From JBMZCV01 sp049613665 (lineage in GTDB: Bacteria; Bacteroidota; Bacteroidia; Chitinophagales; UBA2359): a DNA stretch of 12,483 bases. Below, in pieces: positions 5,615 to 12,483 of this stretch. The notes under the pieces are model-generated. The model saw only the letters and a program-made list of their open reading frames with translations. It was not told the DNA's origin and searched no databases. A program made the position numbers and the translations under genes. The stretch spans positions 1 to 12,483 of the forward strand of contig JBMZCV010000148.1 of the NCBI GenBank assembly GCA_049613665.1, read 5' to 3'. Each line of letters opens with the position of its first letter. The stretch's first letter is position 1.

Positions 5615-6745
5615 ATGAAACAATTTACTTACTTTTTCTTTTTAAACTGCTTGATGTGCTACTTTTCGTATGCACAAATCACGGTTGGCAATTTCGATTT
5701 TGAAGATATAAACAGAAATTATCGTGTTTACTTACCAACAAATTATGACGATTTCGCCCAACTGCCTTTGGTCATCAATATGCACGGTTTAGGTTCAAAT
5801 GCTTTGGAACAACAGCTTTATTCTTCATTTAATAATGTGGCTGATACCTCAAATTTTATCGTCGTTTATCCAAATGGCATCGACAATACTTGGAATGTCG
5901 GCTTTGGAGACCCAAATGTGGTGACTAATGATGTCGGTTTTATTTCGGCACTTATCGACACACTTTCCGCCAATTATAAGGTAGATTTGAACCGTGTTTA
6001 TTCCACAGGTATGTCGATGGGTGGCTATATGACATATCATTTGGCTTGCACACTCAACGATAGAATTGCGGCTTTTGCGTCTGTTACGGGCATGATGGCA
6101 AAGCCTTTGTTAAATAATTGTACGCCAGACAGCACAATTCCTGTTTTGCAAATTCATGGCACAGAAGACCCAACAGTACCTTATAATGGCAGCGTTTATG
6201 CCACTTCGGTAGATGAAGCCATGACTTTTTGGGCAAATCACAATAATTGCATAGGCGAAAATATAGTTACTGAATTGCCAGATACAGAAGATGAAGGTTC
6301 TACGGTTACGAAAATAGAATATACGGTTTGCGATGAAGATGTAGAAGTGACTTTGTATCGCATCAATGGCGGCGGACACACTTGGGCTGGTTCTCTTTTA
6401 AATTTGGGTAGCACAAATTTAGATATTCATGCAAGTGTAGAAGTTTGGAAGTTTTTCGAAAAATATACGCTTAATGGAACAAATGTTGGCGTAGAAAATA
6501 CGGTTTTGGAAAAAGAAAAAATGACGGTTTCACCAAATCCATTTTCAGATTTTTTGGAAATAAAAAATATCAAAACGCCTATTCAAAATGTGCGTTTATA
6601 TGATATGTTCGGCAAATTGTGTTTTGAAACAAAAGAAATAAATGCTGCAAACAACCGTTTAAATATAGATTTTTTGGCAGAAGGAATGTATTTGTTGCAA
6701 ATAGAAACCGAAAAAGGGCAAGAAACGATGAAAGTTGTGAAATAA
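5615..6745 (+). CDS. Secreted CE1/PHB-depolymerase-like esterase with T9SS type A sorting domain
   Basis: This 376-residue exported hydrolase has a signal peptide of about 20 residues (FSYA|Q). The esterase domain (about 22-285) has an alpha/beta-hydrolase fold of the LpqC/polyhydroxybutyrate depolymerase/feruloyl-esterase (CE1) type. Visible elements are RNYRVYLP, oxyanion segment MHGLG (56-60), nucleophile GMSMGG (Ser134), acid HGTEDPTVPY (Asp185) and base GGGHTWAG (His255). The C-terminal 75 residues (VSPNPFSDFLEI, LYDMFGKL, GMYLLQIETEKGQETMKVVK) form a T9SS type A (Por secretion) sorting domain, so the enzyme is predicted to cross the outer membrane and be released or surface-bound. Likely substrates are ester-linked polymers such as polyhydroxyalkanoate or feruloylated polysaccharide; the sequence does not decide which. 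It is last in the 4062-6745 run and followed by a hairpin terminator. Confidence 0.9.
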   Translation: MKQFTYFFFLNCLMCYFSYAQITVGNFDFEDINRNYRVYLPTNYDDFAQLPLVINMHGLGSNALEQQLYSSFNNVADTSNFIVVYPNGIDNTWNVGFGDPNVVTNDVGFISALIDTLSANYKVDLNRVYSTGMSMGGYMTYHLACTLNDRIAAFASVTGMMAKPLLNNCTPDSTIPVLQIHGTEDPTVPYNGSVYATSVDEAMTFWANHNNCIGENIVTELPDTEDEGSTVTKIEYTVCDEDVEVTLYRINGGGHTWAGSLLNLGSTNLDIHASVEVWKFFEKYTLNGTNVGVENTVLEKEKMTVSPNPFSDFLEIKNIKTPIQNVRLYDMFGKLCFETKEINAANNRLNIDFLAEGMYLLQIETEKGQETMKVVK

Positions 6746-6786
6746 GATTTGCATAAAAAGCAAAATATTTCTACATAAAAAAATAT

Positions 6787-6829
6787 AAAAAGCATTGCAA
6801 GACATTTTATCGTTTTGGCAATGCTTTTT
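6787..6829 (+). terminator. Intrinsic terminator after the esterase gene
   Basis: A perfect 12-bp inverted repeat (AAAAAGCATTGC, 6787-6798; GCAATGCTTTTT, 6818-6829) has a 19-nt loop and is followed by CTTTT. It lies 41 nt after the esterase stop and would end the three-gene transcript. Confidence 0.8.
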
Positions 6830-6882
6830 CTTTTAAAAATGCCTTTTGTTAAACTTTTCCAGAAAAAAAAACACAAAAATGA

Positions 6883-6909
6883 ATATTGTCTCAAAAATAA
6901 TGACAATAT
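6883..6909. promoter_or_regulatory. Dyad symmetry upstream of the 685-residue adhesin-like gene
   Basis: ATATTGTC (6883-6890) and its exact complement GACAATAT (6902-6909) are separated by 11 nt, about 72 bp before the start codon at 6982. The spacing would suit a dimeric regulator. A 10-bp palindrome AAAACGTTTT follows at 6920-6929. In AT-rich DNA a chance origin is possible, and no clear -7 box could be fixed beside it. Confidence 0.25.
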
Positions 6910-6981
6910 ATAAAAATACAAAACGTTTTACGAGTCATTTACAGTCACTAAAAATCTTTATTTCGTACATCAATCAAACTT

Positions 6982-9039
6982 ATGAAATCACTATTTACCC
7001 TATTAAGCATTTTGCTTCTTTTTAGCTTCAACCAACAAATTATTTTTGCTCAAAACCTTGTTCCAAATCCTAGCTTTGAAAATTATACAGAACTGCCAGA
7101 CAATGTTGGCCAATGGTGGAAATTGGCAAATTGGAATAACGTAAGTAATGATATTAATGCTGCTTCACCAGATTTTTTACATACTAATGGCTCAGGCCTA
7201 GTTCAATTGCCCAATTCAGTTTTTGGTACTATCACAGCTTTTGAGGGCGATGCCGTTGTCAATTTGGTTAGCTGGATAGATAATATATCAAACTTTAGGG
7301 AATATATCGCTACACAACTCATTTCGCCGCTTGAAGTAGGAGCTACTTATCGAATTGCCTTTTATGCGAGCAATGGGATAGAAAACGAAACAGGTGGTTA
7401 TGGGTCAGACGGTTTGGGTGTTCATTTTTCTGTCAATCCACTTTCGCAAACAAATTATGAACCTATCAATGTAACTCCGCAAATAGAAATAACAGGAATT
7501 GTATATGACACAGATTGGGTGCTGATTGAAGGAGAATTTGTGGCTACCGAAGCTTTTGAATATATTACGATAGGAAACTTTAAAAATGACACAAATACAA
7601 ATATTGATTTTTTCGTAAACACTATTTCTCCCGAAGCTCTTTATTTCATTGACCAAATCAGTCTTGTGAAACAAGAAGACCCAACAGGTGTTTCTATCAG
7701 TGAAGATGTTTCTATTTGCATAGGCGAAAGCACAACACTTTCGGCTTCTGGTGCTACTACTTATTCGTGGGCAACACAAGGCGACCCAACAACGATTCTT
7801 GGAACTACGGAAAGTATCACGGTTTCGCCAACAGACACAACTATTTATATCATCACAACTGAACTTTTTGTAGCTGATATTACTGTTTCAGTTGTCGATT
7901 TGCCTACCGTAGATTTGGGCGAAAACATGACAGTTTGTGCCAATCAAGTTTATACGATTTATCCAAATACCACCTATGCCGACCAATATTCTTGGAATAC
8001 AGAATCGCCTTATGATAGCCTAAATGTCTCAGAATCAGGCACTTATAGCGTCACTATAACGAATGCTTGCGGCACAGCAAACGATGAAATTACGATTACC
8101 TTTTTGCCAGAAGCCAACTTTCAACTCGGCAACGATACTGTGCTTTGTGGTGCAAGTTCATTCAATATTGATGCTACTTTCGAAAGTGCTGCCGAGTATC
8201 TTTGGCAAGATGGTTCGACAAATAGCTCATTCGAAGTGACAGAATCTGGTTTATATTTCGTAGCCTTAACAGATACTTGCAACAATATTTTGACCGATAG
8301 CATACAGGTTTCTTTCGATGGTATTTCGGCTACTTTTGATTTGGGCGAAAATATCAACCTTTGCGAAAACGACATTCTCGTACTTGATGCCGAAACCGCA
8401 GGTGCAGACTCTTATATTTGGAGCAACGGAGCAACAACTGCTCAAACAACAGCAAGCGAAGCAGGCATTTATAGCGTTACGGTAAGTGATATTTGCGGTC
8501 AAAACATCGTGGATAGCCTAACAATAACAAGTGACAATTTGCCAATTGTAAACTTAGGAGAAGACATTGAACTTTGCAATGGCCAAAACACAACTTTAAA
8601 TGCTTTTGCCGAAAGTGCGACCGAATATTTGTGGAGTACAGGCTCAACAGACGCACAACTACTTGTTAATCAAAGTGGTATATATAGCGTTGAAGTATCA
8701 AATAATTGTGGCTCTGTGATAGAGGAAATCAGCGTAACCGTAGATTTTTGCAGATGCAAGCTTCAAGTTCCTACCGCTTTTTCGCCAAATAATGATAACG
8801 CCAACGATGAGTTGCAAGCTTTATCAAACTGCAATGTTTCAAACTTCAACTTTGCGATTTATGACCGTTGGGGCGATTTGGTTTTTAAAACAAATAGTAC
8901 TCAAGAAGCATGGAAAGGCAAAAAAAATGGCAAAGAATGTGATTTGGGTGTTTATGTTTGGGTAGCGAGTTACGATTTGCAACAAGAAGACAAAACAACG
9001 AGCGAACAACAATGGGGAAATATCACTTTGATTAGATAA
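6982..9039 (+). CDS. Secreted adhesin-like protein with five Ig/PKD-like repeats and CHU_C-type (T9SS type B) C-terminus
   Basis: This 685-residue protein has a signal peptide (to about FAQ, residue 24). An N-terminal carbohydrate-binding-like domain follows (about 25-230; starts NLVPNPSFENY, ends YFIDQISLVKQ). Then come five Ig/PKD-like repeats of about 70 residues (about 240-307, 309-376, 379-446, 452-518, 523-588) and a gliding-motility-associated C-terminal domain (about 590-685; VPTAFSPNNDNANDEL, IYDRWGDLVF, LGVYVWVASY, GNITLIR). The last is a type B sorting signal, so the protein is predicted to be exported by T9SS and held at the surface. Repeats 2-5 share D/N-LG-x-(D/N/E)...C, W and (S/A)G-x-Y-x-V. 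Their cysteines pair as 319/363, 389/433, 461/505 and 532/576, always 44 residues apart. Repeat 1 has Cys246 but lacks the partner. It is monocistronic by position: terminators lie on both sides. The ligand is unknown. Confidence 0.88.
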   Translation: MKSLFTLLSILLLFSFNQQIIFAQNLVPNPSFENYTELPDNVGQWWKLANWNNVSNDINAASPDFLHTNGSGLVQLPNSVFGTITAFEGDAVVNLVSWIDNISNFREYIATQLISPLEVGATYRIAFYASNGIENETGGYGSDGLGVHFSVNPLSQTNYEPINVTPQIEITGIVYDTDWVLIEGEFVATEAFEYITIGNFKNDTNTNIDFFVNTISPEALYFIDQISLVKQEDPTGVSISEDVSICIGESTTLSASGATTYSWATQGDPTTILGTTESITVSPTDTTIYIITTELFVADITVSVVDLPTVDLGENMTVCANQVYTIYPNTTYADQYSWNTESPYDSLNVSESGTYSVTITNACGTANDEITITFLPEANFQLGNDTVLCGASSFNIDATFESAAEYLWQDGSTNSSFEVTESGLYFVALTDTCNNILTDSIQVSFDGISATFDLGENINLCENDILVLDAETAGADSYIWSNGATTAQTTASEAGIYSVTVSDICGQNIVDSLTITSDNLPIVNLGEDIELCNGQNTTLNAFAESATEYLWSTGSTDAQLLVNQSGIYSVEVSNNCGSVIEEISVTVDFCRCKLQVPTAFSPNNDNANDELQALSNCNVSNFNFAIYDRWGDLVFKTNSTQEAWKGKKNGKECDLGVYVWVASYDLQQEDKTTSEQQWGNITLIR

Positions 9040-9063
9040 GTTTTTCTATTTTTTGTTTTTGAA

Positions 9064-9113
9064 AAAAATGCAATGATTAAATGTAAAAAATTATATTTAA
9101 TCATTGCATTTTT
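9064..9113 (+). terminator. Long hairpin terminator between the adhesin-like and acyltransferase genes
   Basis: A perfect 19-bp inverted repeat (9064-9082 / 9095-9113) continues with one G-T and three A-T pairs to a 4-nt loop (AAAA, 9087-9090), giving a 23-bp stem. The 3' arm ends TTTTT and is followed by CTATTTT. It starts 25 nt after the adhesin-like gene's stop. The first 14 codons of the upstream-extended acyltransferase frame (from ATG 9073) fall almost entirely in this hairpin, which argues against that start. Confidence 0.88.
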
Positions 9114-9135
9114 CTATTTTATAGAAAAAAAAGTT

Positions 9136-10440
9136 ATGGAAAAATGGTCATTGTGGTATGCTTTTTTAAAACAGTTCTCAAAAATAATTTTATATGGTAT
9201 GTATCGCCGCCGCATTTCGGTAAGCTATGAAGCCGAACTGCCTAAAAATGCAGCTATTATTTTTATCGCCAACCATCAAAACGCTTTGCTAGACCCTGGT
9301 TTGATGACAATAAACTTGCCCATTTCGCAGCAGCCCATCTTTATCACTCGTGGCGATATTTTTGAAAAATCTTTTTTGCGAAAACTCTTTACTAGCTTCA
9401 AAATGTTGCCTATTTTTCGCAAAAGAGATGGCGTAAATACGATTGAAAGAAACCAAGAAACTTTCGCAAAATGTTCGCAGCTCTTGCAAAAAAAAGCGAG
9501 CATTATGATATTTCCAGAAGGCAATCAAATGATGCGAAAACACTTGCGGCCCATGAAAAAAGGATTGGCTTATATGGCTTTTGAAGCCGCAAAAGCTACT
9601 GATTTTCAAGAAACCATATATATCGTTCCTGCGGGTTTGGAATACGAAAATTATGTCAAAGTAGGCCGCAGAGTTGCTGTTCGATTCGGAAAAGCTATTA
9701 GCATCAATTCATATTATGAGCAATATCAAAAAGATGAAAAAGCTGCTATTGAAAATTTAACCAATGAACTTGCCAATATGATTTCGCCTTATATCATTGA
9801 TGTGAAACATATAGATGGATACGAAAAAATCATGGCTATTTATAAGGTTTGTGAGCCATTTTTGCTTGAAAAAAAGGAAAAAGACAGCGATATTTTAGTG
9901 AAAAAGCAAAGTCTCATTCAAAAAATAGAAAACGTATATACAACAGATTCCGAAACTTTTGAAAGTCTTGCAACACAAGCTCAAAAATTTTTGGAGAGCA
10001 TGAAAACCACCGATTTCAGGCCTGATACTTGGAAAAATGCAAAGCATATTTTTCTTTTAATTCCAATATTTTTAATGCTCATTCTGGGTTTGCCTTTTTA
10101 CATTTATGGCCTCCTCAACAACTTTTTGCCATATCATATTTCGCATTTTATCGCCACGAAAAAGATAAAAAACCTCAATTTTTATGCCTCTGCTTTATTC
10201 GTTTTAAATTTGCTACTTTTTCCAACATTTTATATTTTTCAAACATTCGTAGTAAGCTGTTTCACAAATAGTTATATGCTCATTTTGCTTTATTTAGCAA
10301 GCTTACCAATCACATTTCTCTACACACCTTTTTATCAAGAACAGCTAAAAAAAGCAGTTGCAAATTGGCGTTTTTTAAGCTGGCGAAAAAAGAATGAAAT
10401 CATTTTGGCTATTCCACATCAAATACATAACAGTTTGTAG
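9136..10440 (+). CDS. PlsC-type 1-acylglycerol-phosphate / lysophospholipid acyltransferase
   Basis: This membrane enzyme transfers acyl chains to glycerolipid acceptors (LPLAT superfamily, Gpt2/AAK14816-like branch by motif). I choose ATG 9136 (MEKWSLWYAFLKQF, 434 residues) over the in-frame ATG 9073, because the extra 21 residues come from the terminator hairpin. Motif I is ANHQNALLDPGL with His47 and Asp53; the H-x5-D spacing, instead of the usual H-x4-D, is what I recall for this branch. Other motifs are ITRGDIF, GVNTIERNQETF (substrate-binding region), MIFPEGNQM (126-129 FPEG) and IVPAGLEYEN. The C-terminal third has hydrophobic helices at about 304-329, 350-374 and 380-399. The promoter is unclear: only 22 nt separate terminator and start codon, so read-through or a promoter overlapping the hairpin is likely. 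It converges with the next gene, five nt between stops, with no hairpin between them. Confidence 0.87.
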   Translation: MEKWSLWYAFLKQFSKIILYGMYRRRISVSYEAELPKNAAIIFIANHQNALLDPGLMTINLPISQQPIFITRGDIFEKSFLRKLFTSFKMLPIFRKRDGVNTIERNQETFAKCSQLLQKKASIMIFPEGNQMMRKHLRPMKKGLAYMAFEAAKATDFQETIYIVPAGLEYENYVKVGRRVAVRFGKAISINSYYEQYQKDEKAAIENLTNELANMISPYIIDVKHIDGYEKIMAIYKVCEPFLLEKKEKDSDILVKKQSLIQKIENVYTTDSETFESLATQAQKFLESMKTTDFRPDTWKNAKHIFLLIPIFLMLILGLPFYIYGLLNNFLPYHISHFIATKKIKNLNFYASALFVLNLLLFPTFYIFQTFVVSCFTNSYMLILLYLASLPITFLYTPFYQEQLKKAVANWRFLSWRKKNEIILAIPHQIHNSL

Positions 10441-10445
10441 AATAG

Positions 10446-11294
10446 TTAGTTGTTTTGAAAAAAAGCAATGGTTTTATCTACCACTTTTTGCATATCATTT
10501 GGTAAACTTTCGCTTTTGTAAGGGTGTCTCATGCCGAAAACATGATTTCCATTTTCTATGGTAAATAGTTCGGCTTTTTCGTACCATTTTTTCATATCCA
10601 AAGCATCTTGATATTTCACGGCAGAGTCTTTCGTTCCATGAACAATCAAAAAGGGCTTTGAAAATTGCTGTACGGCTTTTGGCAAATCGAAACGCTCTTT
10701 GTTGCCAAACAAGTCTTCGCAAAACTGCCAATACATCGGCATTTGTTGTTTTGTGCGGCCATTAAAAACATAATGCACTCCTTTTTCTTTCCATTGTGTC
10801 ACCATTTCATCTGGCCAATTTCTGTGAAAGCGATTGATAGCTGCCCATGTTGCCAAAGCTGTGACTCGTTTGTCTTCGTAGGCATTCAAAATCGCTATGC
10901 CTCCTCCTCTACTGTGGCCTATCAAATGTACTTTATTTTTATTTATTTCTTCTTCATTAATAAGTGTTTGCGTTTCCAACAAATAAGTTATCACACATTT
11001 CAAATCATCAGATTCGATACTATAATTGTTGTGGCCAAAAGCCTCCAAATCATCAAAATCTAAAGGGTTTTCAGTTGTAGTTCCATTGTATGAAAAGTTG
11101 AATTTTGCGAAAATAAAGCCTGCTTCTGCAAAACTTTGAGCCACCAAATCCCACGCTCCCCAATCTTTAAAACCTTTGAAGCCATGTGCAAAAACGACAA
11201 TATCTTTTGGCTTTTGTGTGTTTTTATAAAAGACATCAAGTAAGATAATTTTGTGATGTTTGCCTTCAAGTCTTATATTTTTGATAGTATTCAT
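10446..11294 (-). CDS. Alpha/beta hydrolase (dienelactone-hydrolase/prolyl-peptidase-like)
   Basis: This 282-residue protein without signal peptide or membrane segment is therefore probably cytosolic. The fold markers are complete: oxyanion region AHGFKGFKDWG (36-46), nucleophile elbow GHSRGG (Ser128), acid HGTKDSAV (Asp223) and base GNHVFG (His251). An inserted cap-like region lies between about 150 and 205 (WAAINRFHRNWPDEM). Similar proteins are annotated as generic alpha/beta hydrolase or dienelactone hydrolase, with esterase or peptidase activity; the substrate cannot be read from the sequence. The start ATG is the complement of 11292-11294, with an A/T-rich leader and no Shine-Dalgarno sequence. 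On its strand a TATATTTC (one mismatch to TAnnTTTG) lies about 45 nt upstream. The stop is five nt from that of the convergent acyltransferase gene. Confidence 0.88.
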   Translation of the reverse strand: MNTIKNIRLEGKHHKIILLDVFYKNTQKPKDIVVFAHGFKGFKDWGAWDLVAQSFAEAGFIFAKFNFSYNGTTTENPLDFDDLEAFGHNNYSIESDDLKCVITYLLETQTLINEEEINKNKVHLIGHSRGGGIAILNAYEDKRVTALATWAAINRFHRNWPDEMVTQWKEKGVHYVFNGRTKQQMPMYWQFCEDLFGNKERFDLPKAVQQFSKPFLIVHGTKDSAVKYQDALDMKKWYEKAELFTIENGNHVFGMRHPYKSESLPNDMQKVVDKTIAFFQNN

Positions 11295-11626
11295 GTTTTT
11301 TATATTAAAAATGAGGAAGAAATATATTTTTTTTGTTTAAAGAAATATAAGCAATAAATAGCCACTTTCGGAAGCTAACTTCTTGATAATCAATGTTTTA
11401 GCAACGTCATAAGGTTATATTTTTTATGGCTACTTAGTGCTTAAAAGTTATTATTTTTGAGACTTAGCCGCAAAAATAATATTAAATTGTGAAAATAATA
11501 GCCTTAAAATGATAACCAAAACAACATTTAAGCGTCTTTAAGATACAAAGATTTTTAACAACAAATAAAAAAAGTTTGTAACTTTGCACAAGATGCAAAC
11601 ACTATAATCAATATAAATATTAGAAC
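11295..11626. other. 332-bp divergent intergenic region
   Basis: No credible ORF, RNA gene or strong hairpin is seen. It holds the leader of the alpha/beta hydrolase on the left, a partial copy of an intergenic repeat at 11382-11405 (see 2977-3036), a TAGTGCTT block at 11435-11442 also present at 3021-3028, and the promoter box of the barrel gene at 11579-11586. Confidence 0.6.
11579..11586 (+). promoter_or_regulatory. Bacteroidota-type -7 box of the outer-membrane barrel gene
   Basis: TAACTTTG matches the Bacteroidota -7 consensus TAnnTTTG exactly and lies 40 nt before the start codon at 11627. No good -33 TTTG is found at the expected 19-21 nt distance (the sequence there is T/A-rich). Confidence 0.6.
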
Positions 11627-12337
11627 ATGAAACAAACATTAGCGGTTATTTTACTTTTGTTTTTGACTACTACTACCATTTTTGCACAACGAGGCTTAGA
11701 AGTGGGCTTAAAAGTTTTGCCTCAGACTTCTTGGATTTTCAACGACGATGACTTTGAAGCAGGAGATGCACTTGATTTTGAACCAAAATTTAAAATGGCT
11801 TATGGCTTAAATATAGGCATCAATTTGTCGGATAGGTTTGGCATTCAGTCTGGTGTTATTTATTCGCCACAAGGTCAGAAATATACACACACCAACGAAA
11901 TATTTTTAGGTACCATAGCAAATACTTCGGAAGTACGCCTCAATTATATTCAGATTCCTGTTTTACTAAAACTAAATAGCGACCCTATGTCAGTATTTAG
12001 CTTTGTGGCAGGTGCAGGTGTGCAGTTTGGCTTTTTGCAAGATGCTAAATATTATATCAATAATGTGGAAATAAATAAAACTTTGTTGGGCGACGATGCT
12101 ACCGAATTTTATAATGAAAAAGATTTGAGTGTTGTTTTCAATATTGGAACACAAATAAATGTTACGGAGCATCTAAACCTAAGTCTTGCTATTCAAGCAG
12201 ATTATTCGCTAGATGACATCGAAAACAAAAAAGAGGGTGTGTTACCTTCATATAGAAATATCAATGACCGAAACGCTTCTAGCCAAAATCTGACGGCTGG
12301 CTTGCAGGTAGGTATCAATTATGTGATTGGAAGATAA
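11627..12337 (+). CDS. Outer-membrane beta-barrel (porin-family, OMP_b-brl_2-like) protein
   Basis: This 236-residue protein has a clear signal peptide (MKQTLAVILLLFLTTTTIFAQ, cleavage near residue 20-21). The mature part of about 215 residues has alternating amphipathic strands typical of small Bacteroidota barrels of the OMP_b-brl_2 (PF13568) type: EVGLKVLPQTSW, YGLNIGINLSDRFGIQSGVIYSPQGQK, LNYIQIPVLLKL, FSFVAGAGVQFGFLQDAK, LSVVFNIGTQINV, LNLSLAIQADYSL and a closing LQVGINYVIGR. The pattern 'LxYIQIPVLLK' in mid-protein is a hallmark of this family. Function is unknown. It is transcribed from its own promoter (-7 box 11579-11586). No terminator hairpin with a T-run is visible downstream. Confidence 0.88.
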   Translation: MKQTLAVILLLFLTTTTIFAQRGLEVGLKVLPQTSWIFNDDDFEAGDALDFEPKFKMAYGLNIGINLSDRFGIQSGVIYSPQGQKYTHTNEIFLGTIANTSEVRLNYIQIPVLLKLNSDPMSVFSFVAGAGVQFGFLQDAKYYINNVEINKTLLGDDATEFYNEKDLSVVFNIGTQINVTEHLNLSLAIQADYSLDDIENKKEGVLPSYRNINDRNASSQNLTAGLQVGINYVIGR

Positions 12338-12350
12338 CTCTTAGCTAAAA

Positions 12351-12375
12351 TAAGTGCGAGTACTATTTAATAAAG
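12351..12375 (-). repeat. Inverted copy of an intergenic repeat block
   Basis: The complement reads CTTTATTAAATAGT, then ACTC and GCACTTA. This matches 3011-3036, where the two exact blocks are separated by GCTTG. Confidence 0.35.
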
Positions 12376-12424
12376 CATCAGCCGTTTCCGCTTTGAAACT
12401 ACTATGACAAAACTTATTTAATAG

Positions 12425-12483
12425 TTATTTTGTATGTTTTAAAAAGGATTGTATAGTCTTGTCCTTATGTCTTTCAGGCAGTC
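12425..12483 (-). CDS. Possible C-terminal end of a gene running off the right edge
   Basis: On the minus strand a frame open at the edge encodes LPERHKDKTIQSFLKHTK and stops at 12425-12427. A second frame (DCLKDIRTRLYNPF, stop at 12439-12441) is also open. The first faintly resembles the LP(D/E)R-x-K-x-T stretch of some DDE transposases, but then stops where such proteins continue. There is too little sequence to decide whether any gene is present. Confidence 0.2.
   Translation of the reverse strand, partial: LPERHKDKTIQSFLKHTK

Noticed and set aside
6110..6379. Minus-strand ORF opposite the esterase gene
   Set aside because: It lies wholly within a gene with a complete catalytic triad on the other strand and has no recognisable motif.
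9073..9135. N-terminal extension of the acyltransferase (MIKCKKLYLII...)
   Set aside because: It is encoded mostly by the terminator hairpin 9064-9113; the family-like N-terminus begins at ATG 9136.
10665..11063. Plus-strand 132-codon ORF opposite the alpha/beta hydrolase
   Set aside because: The opposite frame carries the full hydrolase motif set; this ORF is rich in Cys, Phe and Ile, as antisense shadows are.

Overview
The window looks like chromosomal DNA of an AT-rich member of the Bacteroidota, probably one that has a type IX secretion system (T9SS). The evidence is two secreted proteins with T9SS sorting domains (a type A Por-type tail and a CHU_C / gliding-motility-type tail), a BatD/DUF4381-like protein, a DUF547 protein, two outer-membrane barrel regions, a TAnnTTTG-type -7 promoter box, and gene starts without clear Shine-Dalgarno sequences. 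No RNA genes, CRISPR array or phage genes are visible. The genus cannot be read from the window.

Layout. The left edge (to 1451) is the 3' part of a DUF547 protein fused to a likely outer-membrane beta-barrel; its true start lies outside the window. A perfect 19-bp hairpin at 1463-1506 terminates both this gene and a convergent Tas-type aldo/keto reductase (1562-2602, minus strand). The 504-bp divergent gap 2603-3106 contains the most notable object: a gene-less element at 2644-2926. It has related terminal inverted repeats, is flanked by a perfect 9-bp direct repeat (CATTAAGTA), and is packed with palindromes, so it has the structure of a MITE. Next come a 7-TM protein with a lipoprotein-like N-terminus (3107-3943) and a tight three-gene plus-strand run: BatD/DUF4381-like protein, FlaR-like P-loop NTPase and secreted CE1-type esterase (4062-6745), which ends at a hairpin terminator. 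A secreted 685-residue adhesin-like protein with five Ig/PKD-like repeats follows (6982-9039), then a 23-bp hairpin terminator. The PlsC-type acyltransferase behind it should start at 9136, not at the earlier in-frame ATG inside the hairpin. It converges on an alpha/beta hydrolase (10446-11294, minus). After a 332-bp gap with one good promoter comes a small outer-membrane barrel protein (11627-12337).

How the genes relate. Most products act at the cell envelope: two T9SS-exported proteins, two barrel proteins, an inner-membrane BatD-like protein, a polytopic membrane protein and a lipid acyltransferase. There is no single recognisable pathway. The main discovery candidate is the non-autonomous mobile element at 2635-2935, inserted 32 bp upstream of the reductase start codon.
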